From assembly GCF_001426485.1 (NCBI RefSeq), contig NZ_LMET01000001.1, positions 1,912,505-1,976,504 of the forward strand: a stretch of 64,000 nucleotides of DNA. The letters are read 5' to 3'. Position 1 is the first letter of the stretch. Every line of letters starts with the position of its first letter. Shown in pieces: positions 62,368 through 64,000 of the stretch. This DNA comes from Aeromicrobium sp. Root472D3 (GTDB lineage: Bacteria; Actinomycetota; Actinomycetes; Propionibacteriales; Nocardioidaceae). Position numbers and translations under genes: made by a program. Under the pieces are notes generated by a model that ran no database searches, was not told the DNA's origin, and saw only the letters and a list, made by a program, of their open reading frames with translations.

Positions 62368-62822
62368 TGACGAGCCTGGTGTTCCGCCTCCTCGACCACC
62401 ACGTGATCTCCGGGCTGGCCGACGACCTCGCGGTCGCCGACGACCGGGGGACGGTGTCGTACGCCCAGCTGCTGCACGAGTCGGCGTGCATCGCCGCGGG
62501 TTTGCACCACATGGGCGTCGACGCCGGCACGGCGATCGTCCTGGACGGCCTCCACGGGCGCGACCTGGTCACCGCGGTGACGGCGTGCGCGCGGATCGGG
62601 GCGGTGCCGGCCGCCTCGGGAGACTTCCGCCTGGTGGGGAGCCCCCCGGTGCTGCACGCGCCGGGCACGGAGGTCACCTGGGACGTCCTCGACAAGGCCG
62701 GTCGCACCGAACCGCACACGGCCCCCGACCGCGACGAAGAAGGCTACGAACCAACCCTCCGCGCGTCGTACGGCACCATCATCGAGACCCTCGAATCAGG
62801 CGGAACCGTGCAGGCACACTGA
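62367..62822 (+). CDS. Short AMP-binding-enzyme-like protein
   Basis: 151 aa, corresponding only to the first ~130 residues of an acyl-CoA synthetase (VADDRGTVSYAQLLHESACIAAGLHHMGVDAGTAIVLDG, DLVTAVTACARIGAVPA), without the P-loop, A5-A10 motifs or C-terminal lid. It cannot adenylate. Either a stand-alone conserved small protein or a truncated gene; the frame is intact and coupled to the hydratase gene. Confidence 0.65.
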   Translation: MTSLVFRLLDHHVISGLADDLAVADDRGTVSYAQLLHESACIAAGLHHMGVDAGTAIVLDGLHGRDLVTAVTACARIGAVPAASGDFRLVGSPPVLHAPGTEVTWDVLDKAGRTEPHTAPDRDEEGYEPTLRASYGTIIETLESGGTVQAH

Positions 62823-62935
62823 ACCCAGCGTCCCGACCAACGGTCGACCGAGCGCAGCGAGGGAGACAGGTGTCCGGGCGCAGCCCGGCCGCGCCGAGGG
62901 ACGAGGCGCGGGCGAGAACGGCGAGGGACGAGCCG

Positions 62936-63424
62936 TTATCGCACACCCCAGGCGTACGTCTGCTTCTCGAGCCGCAGGTAGACGAAGGTCTCGGTCGCGA
63001 CGACGCGGTCGAGGGCACCGATCTGGGCCGAGACGATGTCGAGGAGCTCGTCGTCGCTCTCGGCGACGATCTCGGCGAGGATGTCGAAGCGTCCGGTCGT
63101 GATGACGATGTAGTCGAGCTGGTGCATCGTGGCGAGCTCGGCGGCGACCTCGCGGATGTTGCCGTTGACCTTGATGCCGATCATGGCCTGCCGGGCGAAG
63201 CCCATCTGGAGGGGGTCGGTGACGGCGACGACCTGCATGACGCCGCTGTCGATGAGCTTCTGCACGCGGTGGCGGACGGCGGCCTCGGACAGTCCGACGT
63301 CCTTGGCGATCGCCGAGTACGACAGCCGGCCGTCGTCCTGGAGCAGCTCGATGATGCGCTTGGCGGTGTCGTCGAGGCTCTGCCCTCGCGCGGCCACGGG
63401 CTTGCGGTCGGTCATGACGGACAT
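62936..63424 (-). CDS. Lrp/AsnC-family transcription regulator
   Basis: 162 aa from ATG 63424 (or 63415). HTH (DDTAKRIIELLQDDGRLSYSAIAKDVGLSEAAVRHRVQKL) and RAM ligand domain (QAMIGIKVNGNIREVAAEL ... IVITTGRFDILAEIV). Divergent from a polyamine-binding gene 145 bp away, which it probably controls together with amine or amino-acid catabolism. Confidence 0.93.
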   Translation of the reverse strand: MSVMTDRKPVAARGQSLDDTAKRIIELLQDDGRLSYSAIAKDVGLSEAAVRHRVQKLIDSGVMQVVAVTDPLQMGFARQAMIGIKVNGNIREVAAELATMHQLDYIVITTGRFDILAEIVAESDDELLDIVSAQIGALDRVVATETFVYLRLEKQTYAWGVR

Positions 63425-63568
63425 TGTGCCGTACAGGCCGCCGATGAACAGGCCAGCGCGCCGATGGCAACGGTTTCGTGAGCGAAACACACTCTTAACA
63501 GCGGAATCCCTTGTGCTGAGGCCGCGATGTTGCGAGTATTCGTGAACACGACGAAGTGAGGGTGGCGC

Positions 63569-64000
63569 ATGGCGGGTGTCGACCGGCGGACGGTGCTGAA
63601 GGGTCTCGGTGGAGCGGCGGGCCTGGGGGTCAGCGGATTCCTGCTGACCCGGTTCGACACGCCCGACCAGAAGCAGGATCCCACCCGGCGCATGGCCACG
63701 GACGTCTCGGCCTCCGACCGGTCGCTGGTGTTCAGCAACTGGCCCGAGTACATCGACGAGGACGACGGCGACTACGTCTCGACGCTGACGCAGTTCGAGA
63801 AGGACACCGGCATCTCGGTGCGGTACACCGCCGACGTCAACGACAACAACGAGTTCTTCGCCAAGGTGAAGAACCAGCTCGGCTCGGGCACGTCGTCCAA
63901 GCGCGACCTGTTCGCGCTGACGGACTGGATGGCGGCCCGCATGATCCAGGTGGGGTGGATCCAGAAGCTCGACGCGGCCAAGGTCCCCAACCTGCACGCC
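63569..64000 (+). CDS. Spermidine/putrescine-type ABC substrate-binding protein, 5' part
   Basis: 144 codons visible, running off the window. Twin-Arg-like export signal (MAGVDRRTVLKGLGGAAGLG), then the PotD-like fold start LVFSNWPEYIDEDDGDYVSTLTQFEKDTGISVRY and NNEFFAKVKNQLGSG, DLFALTDWMAARM. Extracytoplasmic binding protein for polyamines or related amines; permease genes are expected downstream. Confidence 0.9.
   Translation, partial: MAGVDRRTVLKGLGGAAGLGVSGFLLTRFDTPDQKQDPTRRMATDVSASDRSLVFSNWPEYIDEDDGDYVSTLTQFEKDTGISVRYTADVNDNNEFFAKVKNQLGSGTSSKRDLFALTDWMAARMIQVGWIQKLDAAKVPNLHA

Overview
This is a 64 kb window of a high-GC actinobacterial chromosome. The gene order rpsP-KH-rimM-trmD, rplS-lepB-rnhB-DUF2469-yraN-comM-dprA and rpsB-tsf-pyrH-frr-cdsA-rlmN, with ftsY, amt-glnB-glnD and ffh on one side, is typical of Actinobacteria. 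The overall gene set suggests Nocardioidaceae (Aeromicrobium or Nocardioides-like); that genus-level guess is inference. Many host genes appear leaderless, with a TANNNT -10 box six bases before the start codon. No rRNA, tRNA or CRISPR array was seen.

Layout. 1-16.9 kb: end of an aldo/keto reductase, map, panB, ftsY, the nitrogen cluster amt-glnB-glnD, ffh, gluconate kinase and permease, a heterodimeric ABC exporter, arsC-like reductase. 17-25.6 kb: ribosome, tRNA and secretion housekeeping genes with a second amt and two tandem signal peptidases, ending in the 5' part of comM. 25.6-41.3 kb: a 15.7 kb mobile element of visibly lower GC splitting comM. 41.3-49.4 kb: rest of comM, dprA, a Xer-like recombinase, a double-M23 protein, rpsB-tsf-pyrH-frr-cdsA. 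49.5-64 kb: a transglutaminase / ATP-grasp / alpha-E peptide-modification operon with a zinc peptidase, rlmN, a HAD phosphatase, a Tat-exported phosphoesterase, an enoyl-CoA hydratase, an Lrp regulator and the start of a polyamine-binding protein gene.

The element is the main find. It sits between 14-bp direct repeats in comM, and deleting it restores a 526-codon comM in frame. Its two ends joined give a 48-bp dyad attP that abuts a large serine integrase gene. It encodes a DNA-packaging and capsid set (probable small terminase, large terminase, portal, scaffold, major capsid, two head-completion proteins) but no tail, tape-measure or lysis genes. It also carries a second (tyrosine) integrase co-oriented with an Lsr2-like silencer; a divergent control region with a consensus promoter, repeated operator half-sites, an attenuator-like leader and a 19-codon leader ORF; and a replication-initiator-like gene with five phased dyad iterons inside its own coding sequence. 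A serine-recombinase fragment lacking its catalytic serine and membrane-anchored cargo genes follow. The layout resembles capsid-forming phage-inducible islands that borrow helper-phage tails, here in an actinobacterium and with two integration systems; a decayed prophage is the main alternative.

Two 21-bp inverted repeat arrays (8.1 kb and 49.4 kb) share a GAGTCAC core and form a dispersed intergenic repeat family.
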